This document shows positions 7,605 to 14,603 of a stretch of DNA of 64,000 nucleotides, in pieces. The DNA lies in contig NZ_CP012196.1 of assembly GCF_001190745.1 (NCBI RefSeq), positions 1,798,001 through 1,862,000 of the forward strand, written 5' to 3'. Every line of letters starts with the position of its first letter. Within the stretch, counting starts at the first letter, position 1. A model generated the notes under the pieces. The model did no database searches, was not told the DNA's origin, and saw only the letters and a program-made list of their open reading frames with translations. Made by a program: the position numbers and the translations under genes. The DNA is from Campylobacter gracilis (lineage in GTDB: Bacteria; Campylobacterota; Campylobacteria; Campylobacterales; Campylobacteraceae).

Positions 7605-7994
7605 TTAATCCTTTGGAACATACCAAAAACCGCTATTGCTAAATTCTTCTTTGAATACGATGCTATTGCACAGAACATTTAATCTTTCAAATCTATCATA
7701 TATTCTAGGTACTACGCCGTCGCTGTTTTTCGCACACAATATATTGCTTACATAAATTTCCGATTTGTCCTCCACGCCGATAACATCATTAAATATTGCT
7801 ATTATTGCGACGAAAATTTCTCTTGGAAGCGTTTTGTTATGATAAAAGCTCAAAATCTGCATTAAAGTTTTATCTAACTTCCAATAGTCGCAATCCGACC
7901 AAGTTTTTTGATAGATAAATTTTCCGACAAACGAATTAATGCTGAATTTATCAGAATTTGTTGAATTTCGGTATAAAAGCTCTAAGTCCATCAA
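7605..7994 (-). CDS. Imm41-like immunity protein, copy 2 (129 aa)
   Basis: Paralogue of the gene directly downstream, with equal length and the same block order: LLYRNSTNSDKFSINSFVG, then WSDCDYWKLDKTLMQIL, then IYDRFERL. The N-terminal and WSD-YWKL blocks are well conserved while the middle is divergent. This is usual for immunity paralogues that face different toxin variants. The ATG at 7994 is the first of the frame. No associated toxin gene is seen. Confidence 0.7.
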   Translation of the reverse strand: MMDLELLYRNSTNSDKFSINSFVGKFIYQKTWSDCDYWKLDKTLMQILSFYHNKTLPREIFVAIIAIFNDVIGVEDKSEIYVSNILCAKNSDGVVPRIYDRFERLNVLCNSIVFKEEFSNSGFWYVPKD

Positions 7995-8064
7995 TCACCG
8001 TCCTTTTTCATTTCTTTATTAATTTTAGCCATCTTTATGGCAAATTTGCGTTTATAAAAATCGA

Positions 8065-8399
8065 TTATTTTCTGCTTGGCAACTCTTTAGATAAAATTTC
8101 TGAATCAGGATACAATTTTTTTAAAAATTCTATCTCTTCTTGATCTAGCTCATCTAAAACCTCCTCTGTCGGTCTTTCGCTTAAAATTTTTCCATAAACC
8201 AAACTCAACCTTTTATATGCGCGAGGGTTACCATTCTTGTCAAATTGCCTTATTATAGCAATTCGCACTCTTTTGTTATTTCAGTATCGCCCATAAAAAG
8301 ATCTTTTATATCGCAAGAGGCGCTTTGCTCTTTATATAGATAAAATATCCACGCAAATAATATTATAGCAGCGGCAATAAAGTAAATTTTATTTTTCAT
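8065..8399 (-). pseudogene. Frameshifted paralogue of the 8408-8869 gene
   Basis: ATG at 8399 opens MKNKIYFIAAAIILFAWIF, a membrane anchor, then CDIKDLFMGDTEITKECELL and a stop. The remainder continues in another frame (AIIRQFDKNGNPRAYKRLSL to LPSRK, ending at 8065). Joined across the shift, the product matches the upstream neighbour block by block: CDI-D, then RxxNGN-xAxxRL, then LD-EE-FLKK. The 335-bp span is two bases over a multiple of three. This is a degraded tandem duplicate. The short ORF from a GTG at 8268 is only its 3' part. Confidence 0.8.
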
Positions 8400-8407
8400 G
8401 AAAGCTC

Positions 8408-8869
8408 TTATTCTTTTGGTTTTTTATCCGTGTAATATAGATGTATGACTTCATCCATGTTAATCTCTTTTTCCTTTCCGATCCGCTTGGTACACAATGT
8501 AAAATTTCCCTCTTTCAAAACGCACTTTTTTAATAAACCAACTATAAAACCGTTATTTGTGCATAGATCTAAATTTCCAGAATGAAATTTTTTAATAAAA
8601 TTTAGTTCCTCTTTGTCTAATTCTTGCTGCGCCTTTTTATCTACACAATATCTATCTAAAAAATAAGATTCATAAAAATAGAAAAGTCGCCTATGCGCCC
8701 CGCTGTTGCCATTATTAGCCCGTCGTATCAATTTTAATCTGCATTTTTGCTCCATACGATTGTAGTTTCGCCTCAACATATCGTTAATATCACAAGGTGA
8801 AAAACTTAGCACCGAAAGAACAATATAAATATAAAGAAATATACTAATTATGATGAGAAAAAATTTCAT
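8408..8869 (-). CDS. Small membrane-anchored hypothetical protein, 153 aa
   Basis: The N-terminal 25 residues (MKFFLIIISIFLYIYIVLSVLSF) form a single hydrophobic anchor or uncleaved signal. The rest is a Lys/Cys-rich domain with RRANNGNSGAHRRLFYFYE, a small helical motif that resembles part of a Sel1/TPR-like repeat. The broken gene at 8065-8399 is its tandem paralogue. It could be a periplasm-facing immunity protein against a membrane- or wall-acting toxin; this is inferred from topology and location. It begins the minus-strand immunity-like run. Confidence 0.6.
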   Translation of the reverse strand: MKFFLIIISIFLYIYIVLSVLSFSPCDINDMLRRNYNRMEQKCRLKLIRRANNGNSGAHRRLFYFYESYFLDRYCVDKKAQQELDKEELNFIKKFHSGNLDLCTNNGFIVGLLKKCVLKEGNFTLCTKRIGKEKEINMDEVIHLYYTDKKPKE

Positions 8870-8948
8870 TTTATATCCTTACTTATTTTGGGCTTTTTAG
8901 ATATAAAAAATAAATCATAGAATTTGCCGATTTAATTAGTAATAAAAG

Positions 8949-9024
8949 TGGTGTCCTGCGTTGGATTCGAACCAACGACCCCCTCATTAAAAGTGAGATG
9001 CTCTACCTACTGAGCTAGCAAGAC
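8949..9024 (-). tRNA. tRNA-Lys (anticodon TTT)
   Basis: A 76-nt cloverleaf on the minus strand. The acceptor GTCTTGC pairs with GCAGGAC, followed by an A discriminator and an encoded CCA. The anticodon loop is CTTTTAA, and the D-arm GCTC and T-loop TTCGAAT are canonical. It is the last of three tRNAs transcribed together. Confidence 0.95.
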
Positions 9025-9035
9025 ATCCTAAGAAG

Positions 9036-9112
9036 TGGCGCGACGAATGGGGCTCGAACCCACGACCTCCGCCGTGACAGGGCGGCATTCTAACCAGCTG
9101 AACTACCGTCGC
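9036..9112 (-). tRNA. tRNA-Asp (anticodon GTC)
   Basis: A 77-nt cloverleaf with acceptor GCGACGG paired to TCGTCGC, discriminator G and encoded CCA. The anticodon loop is CTGTCAC and the T-loop is TTCGAGC. It lies 11 nt from tRNA-Lys. Confidence 0.95.
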
Positions 9113-9172
9113 ACCAAAAATCACACTTGCGGTGCAAGTGCTAAAGAAGTATGAAATCCAAGGATTTCAAAA

Positions 9173-9248
9173 TGGTGGTCGCTGTAGGGATCGAACCTGC
9201 GACATCCACCTTGTAAGGGTGGCGCTCTACCAGCTGAGCTAAGCGACC
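9173..9248 (-). tRNA. tRNA-Val (anticodon TAC)
   Basis: A 76-nt cloverleaf with acceptor GGTCGCT paired to AGCGACC, discriminator A and encoded CCA. The anticodon loop is CTTACAA. It is first in the Val-Asp-Lys order. The 60-nt spacer to tRNA-Asp holds two perfect hairpins (stems 9124-9130/9134-9140 and 9152-9159/9162-9169), possibly processing signals. Confidence 0.95.
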
Positions 9249-9272
9249 GTTTGGGCTCAAAAAAGAAATGTG

Positions 9273-9278
9273 ATTATA
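9273..9278 (-). promoter_or_regulatory. -10 box (TATAAT) of the tRNA cluster
   Basis: A TATATATAAT stretch on the minus strand lies 25 nt before the 5' end of tRNA-Val. This is the expected distance for a sigma-70 promoter with a short leader. No clear -35 box is visible, which is usual for Campylobacter promoters. Confidence 0.65.
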
Positions 9279-9332
9279 TATACAATATGATTAATTTTCA
9301 CTTAAACAATGGCTAAAAAACCCAAATTGTGC

Positions 9333-9338
9333 TATACT
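9333..9338 (+). promoter_or_regulatory. -10 box (TATACT) before the lytic transglycosylase
   Basis: GCTATACTTG lies 39 bases before the ATG at 9377, downstream of an AT-rich stretch. It suits a sigma-70 extended -10 region for the transglycosylase gene. Confidence 0.5.
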
Positions 9339-9376
9339 TGCGACATAAAATTTTATCAAAGGCTCGGTAAATTTAG

Positions 9377-9964
9377 ATGAAAAAGTTGGTTTTCGCCCTG
9401 TTTTTAGCGCTTCAAGCCCCCGCTTACTCGCCGAACGAGATCGTAAACGCCATCACAGCAGTAGCGCAAAACGAAGGAGTAAAGCCCGAAATTTTATACA
9501 CCATCGTCAAAATCGAAAGCGACTTCGAGCCCTACACGATCTCCTTTTTGACGAACAAAGCAAATGCCGATTATTTCGCCGGCCTGCGCAATCAAAATAT
9601 CCGTATCAGGACGAGCAACTACAGCCTAAATTCCAGCAAATGGGTCGTTACGATAATACCGGCAAACGAAATTTACGCCGTGCAGATCGCCAAGTACCTG
9701 TATGAGGACGGATTTAGCATTGACGTAGGACTCGGGCAGCTAAACGCCGTAAATTTCAGCCAAAATGAGATCGATTATATATTCAACCCAATGTATAACC
9801 TCACCAAATGCGCCAAGATCCTGCGCAAATGCTGGAACGCCAAAAATAAAAATATCAAAGACACGATTGAGTGCTACAACTACGGCATGCGCAAGCGCTA
9901 CTCAAACCCCTACTACAAGCGCTTTTACGAGCATTACGAGAAATTTTTCGGCAAGCCCTATTAA
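9377..9964 (+). CDS. Secreted lytic transglycosylase (SLT/VirB1-like), 195 aa
   Basis: A signal peptide, MKKLVFALFLALQAPAYS, is followed by a compact SLT domain. PEILYTIVKIESDFEPYTIS carries the catalytic Glu in the ES motif, DVGLGQLN is the substrate-groove motif, and ECYNYGMRKR is the C-terminal N-Y-G block. It cleaves the MurNAc-GlcNAc bond of peptidoglycan in the periplasm. At about 195 residues it is the size of the small, assembly-associated transglycosylases (VirB1, IagB) and lacks a cell-wall-binding domain. The adjacent kdsA follows after 51 bases with its own TAAAAT-like promoter. Confidence 0.88.
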   Translation: MKKLVFALFLALQAPAYSPNEIVNAITAVAQNEGVKPEILYTIVKIESDFEPYTISFLTNKANADYFAGLRNQNIRIRTSNYSLNSSKWVVTIIPANEIYAVQIAKYLYEDGFSIDVGLGQLNAVNFSQNEIDYIFNPMYNLTKCAKILRKCWNAKNKNIKDTIECYNYGMRKRYSNPYYKRFYEHYEKFFGKPY

Positions 9965-10015
9965 GAGTTAGTAAAATTTCGCTAAAATCGCGCAAATTTT
10001 AAAAAAGGATATTTC

Positions 10016-11170
10016 ATGATACTGATCGCAGGACCCTGCGTGATCGAAAGTCGCGAGCTAATAATGCAAGTCGCGGAAAGTTTGCGCAAATTTAACGAAA
10101 TAAGCGGGGTGGAATTTTACTTCAAAAGCAGCTTCGATAAAGCCAACCGCACCAGCATCTCAAGCTTCCGCGGCCCGGGGCTACAGCGCGGCTGCGAAAT
10201 TTTAGCCGAAGTAAAGGAAAAGTTCGGCTATAAAATTTTAACCGACATCCACGAAAGCTACCAGGCAGAGCCCGCCGCGCGCGTCGCCGACGTGCTGCAA
10301 ATACCTGCGTTTTTGTGCCGCCAAACCGACCTTCTCGTCGCCGCAGCCAGCACGCAAGCGGTAGTAAATATCAAAAAAGGTCAGTTTTTATCGCCGCAGG
10401 CGATGAAACACAGCGTCGAAAAGGTGCTGCAAACCCGCAGCGCGCGGGCTTATACTCCGCAAAGCGGCGCGGCATCTGGCAATACAAACGCCGCTCAAAA
10501 CAGCGCCTGCTCCGACGATGCCGAAATTTGCGGCACGCAAAACGGCGCCCGAGGCGGTGCGAATGACGGATCTTTGGTGCTAGGCGCGCAAAATTCTTGC
10601 GGTACCGGCCAGGACGCACAAAATTTTATTCATACTTGCAGCGCTAAAAGCGGTGCCGAAAGTACCGCTAAAAATACGGCGACGCCTTGTGCCGCACGAA
10701 GCAATAATGAAGCGCAAAACACGCCGCAGCCAAACCTCTCTCATACTTGCAGCGCGCAAGACGGCTCGATAAGTGCTGCACAAAATGCCCCACAGCCGAG
10801 CGGCGAAGGGATGCACGATCTGGCGCGCCGCCACGGCGTTTGGCTCACCGAGCGTGGCAGTACCTTCGGCTACGGAAATTTGATCGTCGATATGCGCTCG
10901 CTGCCGATTATGCGCGAGTTTGCGCCGGTCATTTTCGACGCGACGCACAGCGTGCAGATGCCTAGTATCGGCGCTACGAGCGGCGGCGACTCGCGCTTCG
11001 TGCCGTACCTCGCGCGGGCGGCGGCGGCCGTAGGCGTGGACGGCTTTTTTTACGAAACGCACCCTGATCCCGCCCACGCGCTTTCAGATGGACCGAATAT
11101 GCTAAATTTGCAGCAGCTAGAACGCGTCGTAGCCCAGACGCTCGCGATTCAAAAAGCACTCGGATTTTAG
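10016..11170 (+). CDS. kdsA: 3-deoxy-8-phosphooctulonate (KDO-8-P) synthase with ~125-residue insertion
   Basis: KdsA condenses arabinose 5-phosphate with phosphoenolpyruvate to make KDO-8-phosphate for lipopolysaccharide. Seen: AGPCVIES (the Cys marks the metal-dependent class), [53 protein letters not shown] and GGDSRFV. All are in order and intact. The protein has 384 residues against a usual 265-285. Residues about 141-265 are an Ala/Asn/Gln/Ser-rich stretch between VEKVLQTR and HGVWLTERG, on the connector after the central strand. The insert contains a direct repeat (CATACTTGCAGCGC at about 10633 and 10742). The core is expected to fold with the insert as a surface loop. Confidence 0.93.
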   Translation: MILIAGPCVIESRELIMQVAESLRKFNEISGVEFYFKSSFDKANRTSISSFRGPGLQRGCEILAEVKEKFGYKILTDIHESYQAEPAARVADVLQIPAFLCRQTDLLVAAASTQAVVNIKKGQFLSPQAMKHSVEKVLQTRSARAYTPQSGAASGNTNAAQNSACSDDAEICGTQNGARGGANDGSLVLGAQNSCGTGQDAQNFIHTCSAKSGAESTAKNTATPCAARSNNEAQNTPQPNLSHTCSAQDGSISAAQNAPQPSGEGMHDLARRHGVWLTERGSTFGYGNLIVDMRSLPIMREFAPVIFDATHSVQMPSIGATSGGDSRFVPYLARAAAAVGVDGFFYETHPDPAHALSDGPNMLNLQQLERVVAQTLAIQKALGF

Positions 11171-11205
11171 CTCGCGATACCTCGATTAAATTTAAACCTC
11201 ACGCC

Positions 11206-11243
11206 AATGTTCACGAATTTTGCGCTTAAAATTCGTGAACATT
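11206..11243. repeat. Perfect 16-bp inverted repeat, 6-nt loop, after kdsA
   Basis: Arms 11206-11221 and 11228-11243 are perfectly complementary (AATGTTCACGAATTTT and its complement) around GCGCTT, 35 bases after the kdsA stop. It may end kdsA transcription, but no T-run follows. It could instead be a protein-binding palindrome. Confidence 0.85.
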
Positions 11244-11321
11244 GCTCTATCTCGCAAAATTTCCCTATCTTTAATTTCATATTTTTAGACTAAATTTAAG
11301 TAAAAATCCAGGGGGCGTATA

Positions 11322-11486
11322 ATGTACTTCTATTTTATTTCAAAGGGTACGAAACGGATTGTCAAATCAATCTCGCAAAGGGCAGAGAGACAGTCGCTAA
11401 GACTATTAAAAACACTAGATCACTTCTATCATTCACTTTATATTATCAACAAAGGCGCAGAAATTTTAGGCAGGGTGCTGAAATAG
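11322..11486 (+). CDS. Possible small basic protein, 54 aa
   Basis: ATG at 11322 follows CCAGGGGGCG, a plausible ribosome site, and the frame runs 54 codons to TAG at 11486. The product begins MYFYFISKGTKRIV and is basic and helical, with RQSLRLLKTLDHF in the middle. It resembles nothing I know. Support is the ribosome site, and a codon pattern free of the repeat hexamers that fill other gaps. It may equally be a remnant or chance ORF. Confidence 0.3.
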   Translation: MYFYFISKGTKRIVKSISQRAERQSLRLLKTLDHFYHSLYIINKGAEILGRVLK

Positions 11487-11626
11487 AGCTCGCGGCGAGC
11501 CTTCACGCAAATATTTTAGAATTTCGCAATTAGCCATTTTGTAACTACAAAAGCACGCAAAATTCTAAAATCACTAGATAAATTTATAAATTTTATAGTC
11601 GTAAATTCAGCTCGATGCTTTAGCGG

Positions 11627-12040
11627 CTATCTAAGATTTTTTATAGTAACATCTGCGTTTACGTCTATTGTATCGCTATAGCCTATTCGGTTTATATAAT
11701 CAATACCTATCGGCGCTCTTATGCTCTCAATACTTATCGTGCTCGGAACATAAAGATCTGTCTCTAAATAAAAGCCCACTCCCTTGTAATAATGCACGCA
11801 GACCCCAAACAATATAATAGCTATCGTTAATAACGATATCGCGGTTATGCCGCTAAAAATTAGTTTTAATCTTTCGATATCCTCTCCGTTAAAAGAAACT
11901 TTCTCTTTTATTGTAGCTTTCTTTTCAGGGATAAATTCTTTGCTATTTGCAGATTTACTTTTGAGTACAAGTAGCGTAAGGACTATGAATAGTAATATCA
12001 ATGCGGTTATACTGCCAAAAATTGCCGTTGATTTCTCCAT
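11627..12040 (-). CDS. Membrane protein with internal duplication, 137 aa
   Basis: The ATG at 12040 has an AAAGGAG ribosome site and gives MEKSTAIFGSITALILLF; the longer frame to 12115 would overlap the NADAR gene. Two membrane helices (about residues 6-26 and 61-82) each follow a KEKV-x-F-x-GE-type segment, so the gene carries an internal tandem duplication. The second KEKVSFNGEDIERL block matches sequence at the first start. The C-terminal 55 residues are probably periplasmic. It follows the DarT/NADAR pair and may belong to the same transcript. Function unknown. Confidence 0.6.
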   Translation of the reverse strand: MEKSTAIFGSITALILLFIVLTLLVLKSKSANSKEFIPEKKATIKEKVSFNGEDIERLKLIFSGITAISLLTIAIILFGVCVHYYKGVGFYLETDLYVPSTISIESIRAPIGIDYINRIGYSDTIDVNADVTIKNLR

Positions 12041-12050
12041 ATTTTCTCCT

Positions 12051-12734
12051 TTAAAATAGACTTTCTCTTTTAAAATTTTTACAGTAAAAATCAAAAAATG
12101 TATCCTTATCTGCAAAAATTTCTTTAAAAATTCCGTTTCGGCTTAATCCTACAAAGAGTGCGGCAGCACGAGATTGAGCGGAAAATGACTTTTTAGGATT
12201 AAATTCTATATCGCTGAAATAATCATATCTTAAAACTTCATCCGCTAAATTTGGATTTTGTTTTAGAGCGCTTAGATATAAAAAATCATAAAAATACGTT
12301 TTTGGCTCGGTACTAAAACGTTCGCCGAAAAGCTCAAATCCACAAAAATTTCCGCTATTTTTTAACGGCGGATATTTTTTAGGATGAACTTTAGCACTAA
12401 AAATAATCTCTTCAAACGGACCGCCTCGCTCAAAAAATTTTGAGCCTTGAAAAAACCGTTCAACGCTAGCTTCTATTAAATTTTGCTCTTCATCTTTTAA
12501 ACGAAGCTTTAGATTAAAAGCGCTTAATGCTTTGCCGAGAGGATTTGGCGATGCCTTACTGATTTCTAGAATTTTTTCGCTTTTAAGCTCGGCTCTAGCG
12601 TTGCTTAAAAGGCTATCTATTGATTTTATCTTTTGAGATAACGCAAAGCCGCTAAAAAATTCAAATTTTATATCTACACTTTTTACAAAAGGACTTTTAT
12701 CTATCGCATAAAAAATCGGTCTAATAGCCTGCAT
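12051..12734 (-). CDS. NADAR-family antitoxin (DarT partner), 227 aa
   Basis: The N-terminal block RPIFYAIDKSPFVKSVDIKF, then FFSGFALSQKIKSIDSL, then SPNPLGKALSAFNLKL, matches the extension of DarT-associated NADAR antitoxins. The NADAR core follows with FYDFLYLSALKQNP, a YDYFSDIEFNPKKSF block and SRAAALFVGL. NADAR enzymes remove ADP-ribose, and family members paired with DarT are reported to reverse guanosine ADP-ribosylation in DNA. It begins three bases after the toxin gene, giving the toxin-antitoxin order usual for this pair. It would act in the cytoplasm to repair modified DNA. Both genes look intact. Confidence 0.85.
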   Translation of the reverse strand: MQAIRPIFYAIDKSPFVKSVDIKFEFFSGFALSQKIKSIDSLLSNARAELKSEKILEISKASPNPLGKALSAFNLKLRLKDEEQNLIEASVERFFQGSKFFERGGPFEEIIFSAKVHPKKYPPLKNSGNFCGFELFGERFSTEPKTYFYDFLYLSALKQNPNLADEVLRYDYFSDIEFNPKKSFSAQSRAAALFVGLSRNGIFKEIFADKDTFFDFYCKNFKRESLF

Positions 12735-12737
12735 CTT

Positions 12738-13436
12738 TTAATTCCTAACTAGCGGTATTATTTCGCTTACAAATTTTAGTGGAATCTTTTCGTAAATCAT
12801 AACTTCAGCTTGCGAAATCTTGTATAAACTATTTTGAGCTACGTCGTATGATGGAAATTCTTGTATAGAATAAAGACTTACAAAATTTAAATAGTTTTTG
12901 ATAGTGCTATACCTTCCAATATGCGCTGCATTTGCCGTGGCGTTTTGATCACTCATAATAAAGGCATGATAAAATAACACGATCGGAGATATTAAAATAA
13001 TAGCAAGGTTTTCATTTTTATGCCTATCGATAAAAGTGTTAAGCATACAATTATCGCCTATGACAGATAAATGCACATAATCCCCTAAATTGCGTCTATT
13101 ATCTAGCTCATTGGATAGCTCGTTAGTTAATAAATTTGGTCCTATGCCATTATTTTTTAAATAGTTCATACAAAAAATTCCACCCATTTTTATAATGGAG
13201 CTTAAATTTGAAAGTTTTGTTAAATGGATAAAATCGTAATATTTGCTCTTGCCTGTAAAATTATCATTAATGAAAGCTAGGGCTTCTTGATAGTTTTCGT
13301 CTTTGGTTAAATTAAACTTCGGCTCCGGTTTGAAATCCGCAATATCACCGACTTGAGGAATATTTGGGTAATGAAAATTCTTGCAGCGAGAAAATTTCTT
13401 TATATTCGCAATAGCGGCGTCTAGACTGGAATACAT
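12738..13436 (-). CDS. darT: DarT-family DNA ADP-ribosyltransferase toxin, 232 aa
   Basis: DarT uses NAD+ to attach ADP-ribose to bases in single-stranded DNA and blocks replication. Seen: FIHLTKLSNLSSIIKMGGI (about 71-89) is the NAD-binding helix region, DYVHLSV the following strand, AIILISPIVLFYHAFIMSD the central strand, and SQAEVMIYEKIPL near residue 209 carries the catalytic-type Glu (E211) of the QAE motif. Length and motif order fit the family. The N-terminal 60 residues are an extra segment. The gene precedes its NADAR antitoxin by three bases, and the pair lies in an AT-rich islet between kdsA and a tRNA-Glu. An (AG)7 tract lies upstream. Confidence 0.85.
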   Translation of the reverse strand: MYSSLDAAIANIKKFSRCKNFHYPNIPQVGDIADFKPEPKFNLTKDENYQEALAFINDNFTGKSKYYDFIHLTKLSNLSSIIKMGGIFCMNYLKNNGIGPNLLTNELSNELDNRRNLGDYVHLSVIGDNCMLNTFIDRHKNENLAIILISPIVLFYHAFIMSDQNATANAAHIGRYSTIKNYLNFVSLYSIQEFPSYDVAQNSLYKISQAEVMIYEKIPLKFVSEIIPLVRN

Positions 13437-13472
13437 AACAAATCCTTAAAATTAAATTTAAGGTGAATGATA

Positions 13473-13486
13473 CTCTCTCTCTCTCT
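13473..13486 (-). repeat. (AG)7 dinucleotide tract upstream of darT
   Basis: Seven CT units on the plus strand, i.e. (AG)7 in the darT sense, lie 36 bases before the darT ATG. A TATCAT sequence follows the tract directly and a GTCAAA lies five bases before it. The tract could therefore form the spacer of a promoter whose strength changes with repeat number. Confidence 0.7.
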
Positions 13487-13694
13487 TAAATTTTGACTTA
13501 AAATTATGATGGTTTTTTAATAGAAATTTATAAGTAATTTACTTAATATATAAAATTTTTGCTGCATAGGCTTAGTGATTTTTTACTCATCACAGATATC
13601 TAAATTTAATCGCAAGGATATCAAACCGCTATTCTGCGCTTTATTTTGTATCTTTATCTAAAATTTTGTTTTTGTCGCTATAATGCGACTTCTT

Positions 13695-13771
13695 GACCTT
13701 TTCGTCTAGTGGCTCAGGACGTTGCATTCTCAGTGCGAAAACGCGTGGTTCAAATCCCGCAAGGGTCGCCA
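13695..13771 (+). tRNA. tRNA-Glu (anticodon CTC) with irregular T-arm
   Basis: The acceptor GACCTTT pairs with AAGGGTC, discriminator G, encoded CCA. D-arm GTCT/GGAC. Anticodon stem TTGCA/TGCGA closes the loop TTCTCAG, giving CTC (reads GAG). The T-stem only pairs well if one T is bulged (GCG-T-GG with CCCGC). The D-loop is one base longer than in the common tRNA-Glu(TTC). It may be a functional second Glu isoacceptor or a decaying copy. It lies at the edge of the DarT/NADAR islet. Confidence 0.75.
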
Positions 13772-13826
13772 TTATGGACTTATACAAGCTCCCTGATTTT
13801 AAACGATAAATTTATCTATGATTTTA

Positions 13827-14603
13827 TCATGGGCTTTCATACAGCCCATCTGATTTCAAATAATAGATTTTATCCGCGATTTTATCGATGAAGTTTTTAT
13901 CGTGCGAGACGATGATCTCGCTTACGTCAAGCCCCGCCAAGATCCCCGCCACACGCTCCTGCATCGCCTCATCAAGCGCCGTCGTAGGCTCGTCCAGTAG
14001 CAGTATCCTAGGCTCACACACCAGCGCGCCTGCAAGCGCCACCAGCTTTTTCTCGCCGCCGCTTAGATGAAAGGGTACTCGCTCGCGCAGATGCTCGATT
14101 CCCAGACATCGCAGCGTCTCCAGCGCCTTGCGCTCGATCTGCTCTTCGCTTAAAATTTCAAGCTTTTTTAGATGGTCGTTTTCGCTGCCCTGCCTTAAAA
14201 TTTGCGCATTACGACCAAAAAATTTAGAAAAAATTCCACGTCTTTTCTCCGCATTTTGCGCTCGTTTTAACCGCTCGTTTTGCGCACGCAGGCTAAATGC
14301 GACGTCCTCAAACACGCTCGCGCACAAAAATTGATCGTCGCTGTTTTGAAATAAAAACCCGATCTCGTGGCGAAATTTTGCAAAATCCTCCACACACTCA
14401 AGCTTCTCGCCGAAAAGCTCGATCTCACCCTCGCCCCATTGCCTTAGGCCGCCTAAAATTTGAAGCAGGCTCGTCTTGCCCTGCCCATTTGCGCCCAAGA
14501 TCGCCACTTTTTCCTTATGCCCTACGCTCAAATTTACGCCGCGAAAAATTTCTCGCTCGCCGTTTTTAGCGCTTAAACCCAGCGCCTTAAGCGAGCAGCT
14601 CAT
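13827..14603 (-). CDS. nikO: ECF nickel/cobalt transporter ATPase (NikO/CbiO)
   Basis: The ATPase subunit of an energy-coupling-factor metal importer. Walker A is GANGQGKTS, the Q-loop lies in FLFQNSDDQF, the signature is LSGGEKKLVALAGAL, Walker B is RILLLDEP and the switch is IIVSHD. At 258 residues it has an extra charged segment of about 45 residues between the Q-loop and the signature (FSLRAQNERLKRAQNAEKRR onward) that looks like the insertions in other genes here. Its ATG overlaps the nikQ stop by four bases, so the two are translationally coupled. It is the last gene of a nikKMLQO operon. Confidence 0.88.
   Translation of the reverse strand: MSCSLKALGLSAKNGEREIFRGVNLSVGHKEKVAILGANGQGKTSLLQILGGLRQWGEGEIELFGEKLECVEDFAKFRHEIGFLFQNSDDQFLCASVFEDVAFSLRAQNERLKRAQNAEKRRGIFSKFFGRNAQILRQGSENDHLKKLEILSEEQIERKALETLRCLGIEHLRERVPFHLSGGEKKLVALAGALVCEPRILLLDEPTTALDEAMQERVAGILAGLDVSEIIVSHDKNFIDKIADKIYYLKSDGLYESP

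Noticed and set aside
8949-9248. Integrative element with att repeats at the tRNA trio
   Set aside because: No integrase is present and no second copy of a tRNA 3' end was found near the island borders.
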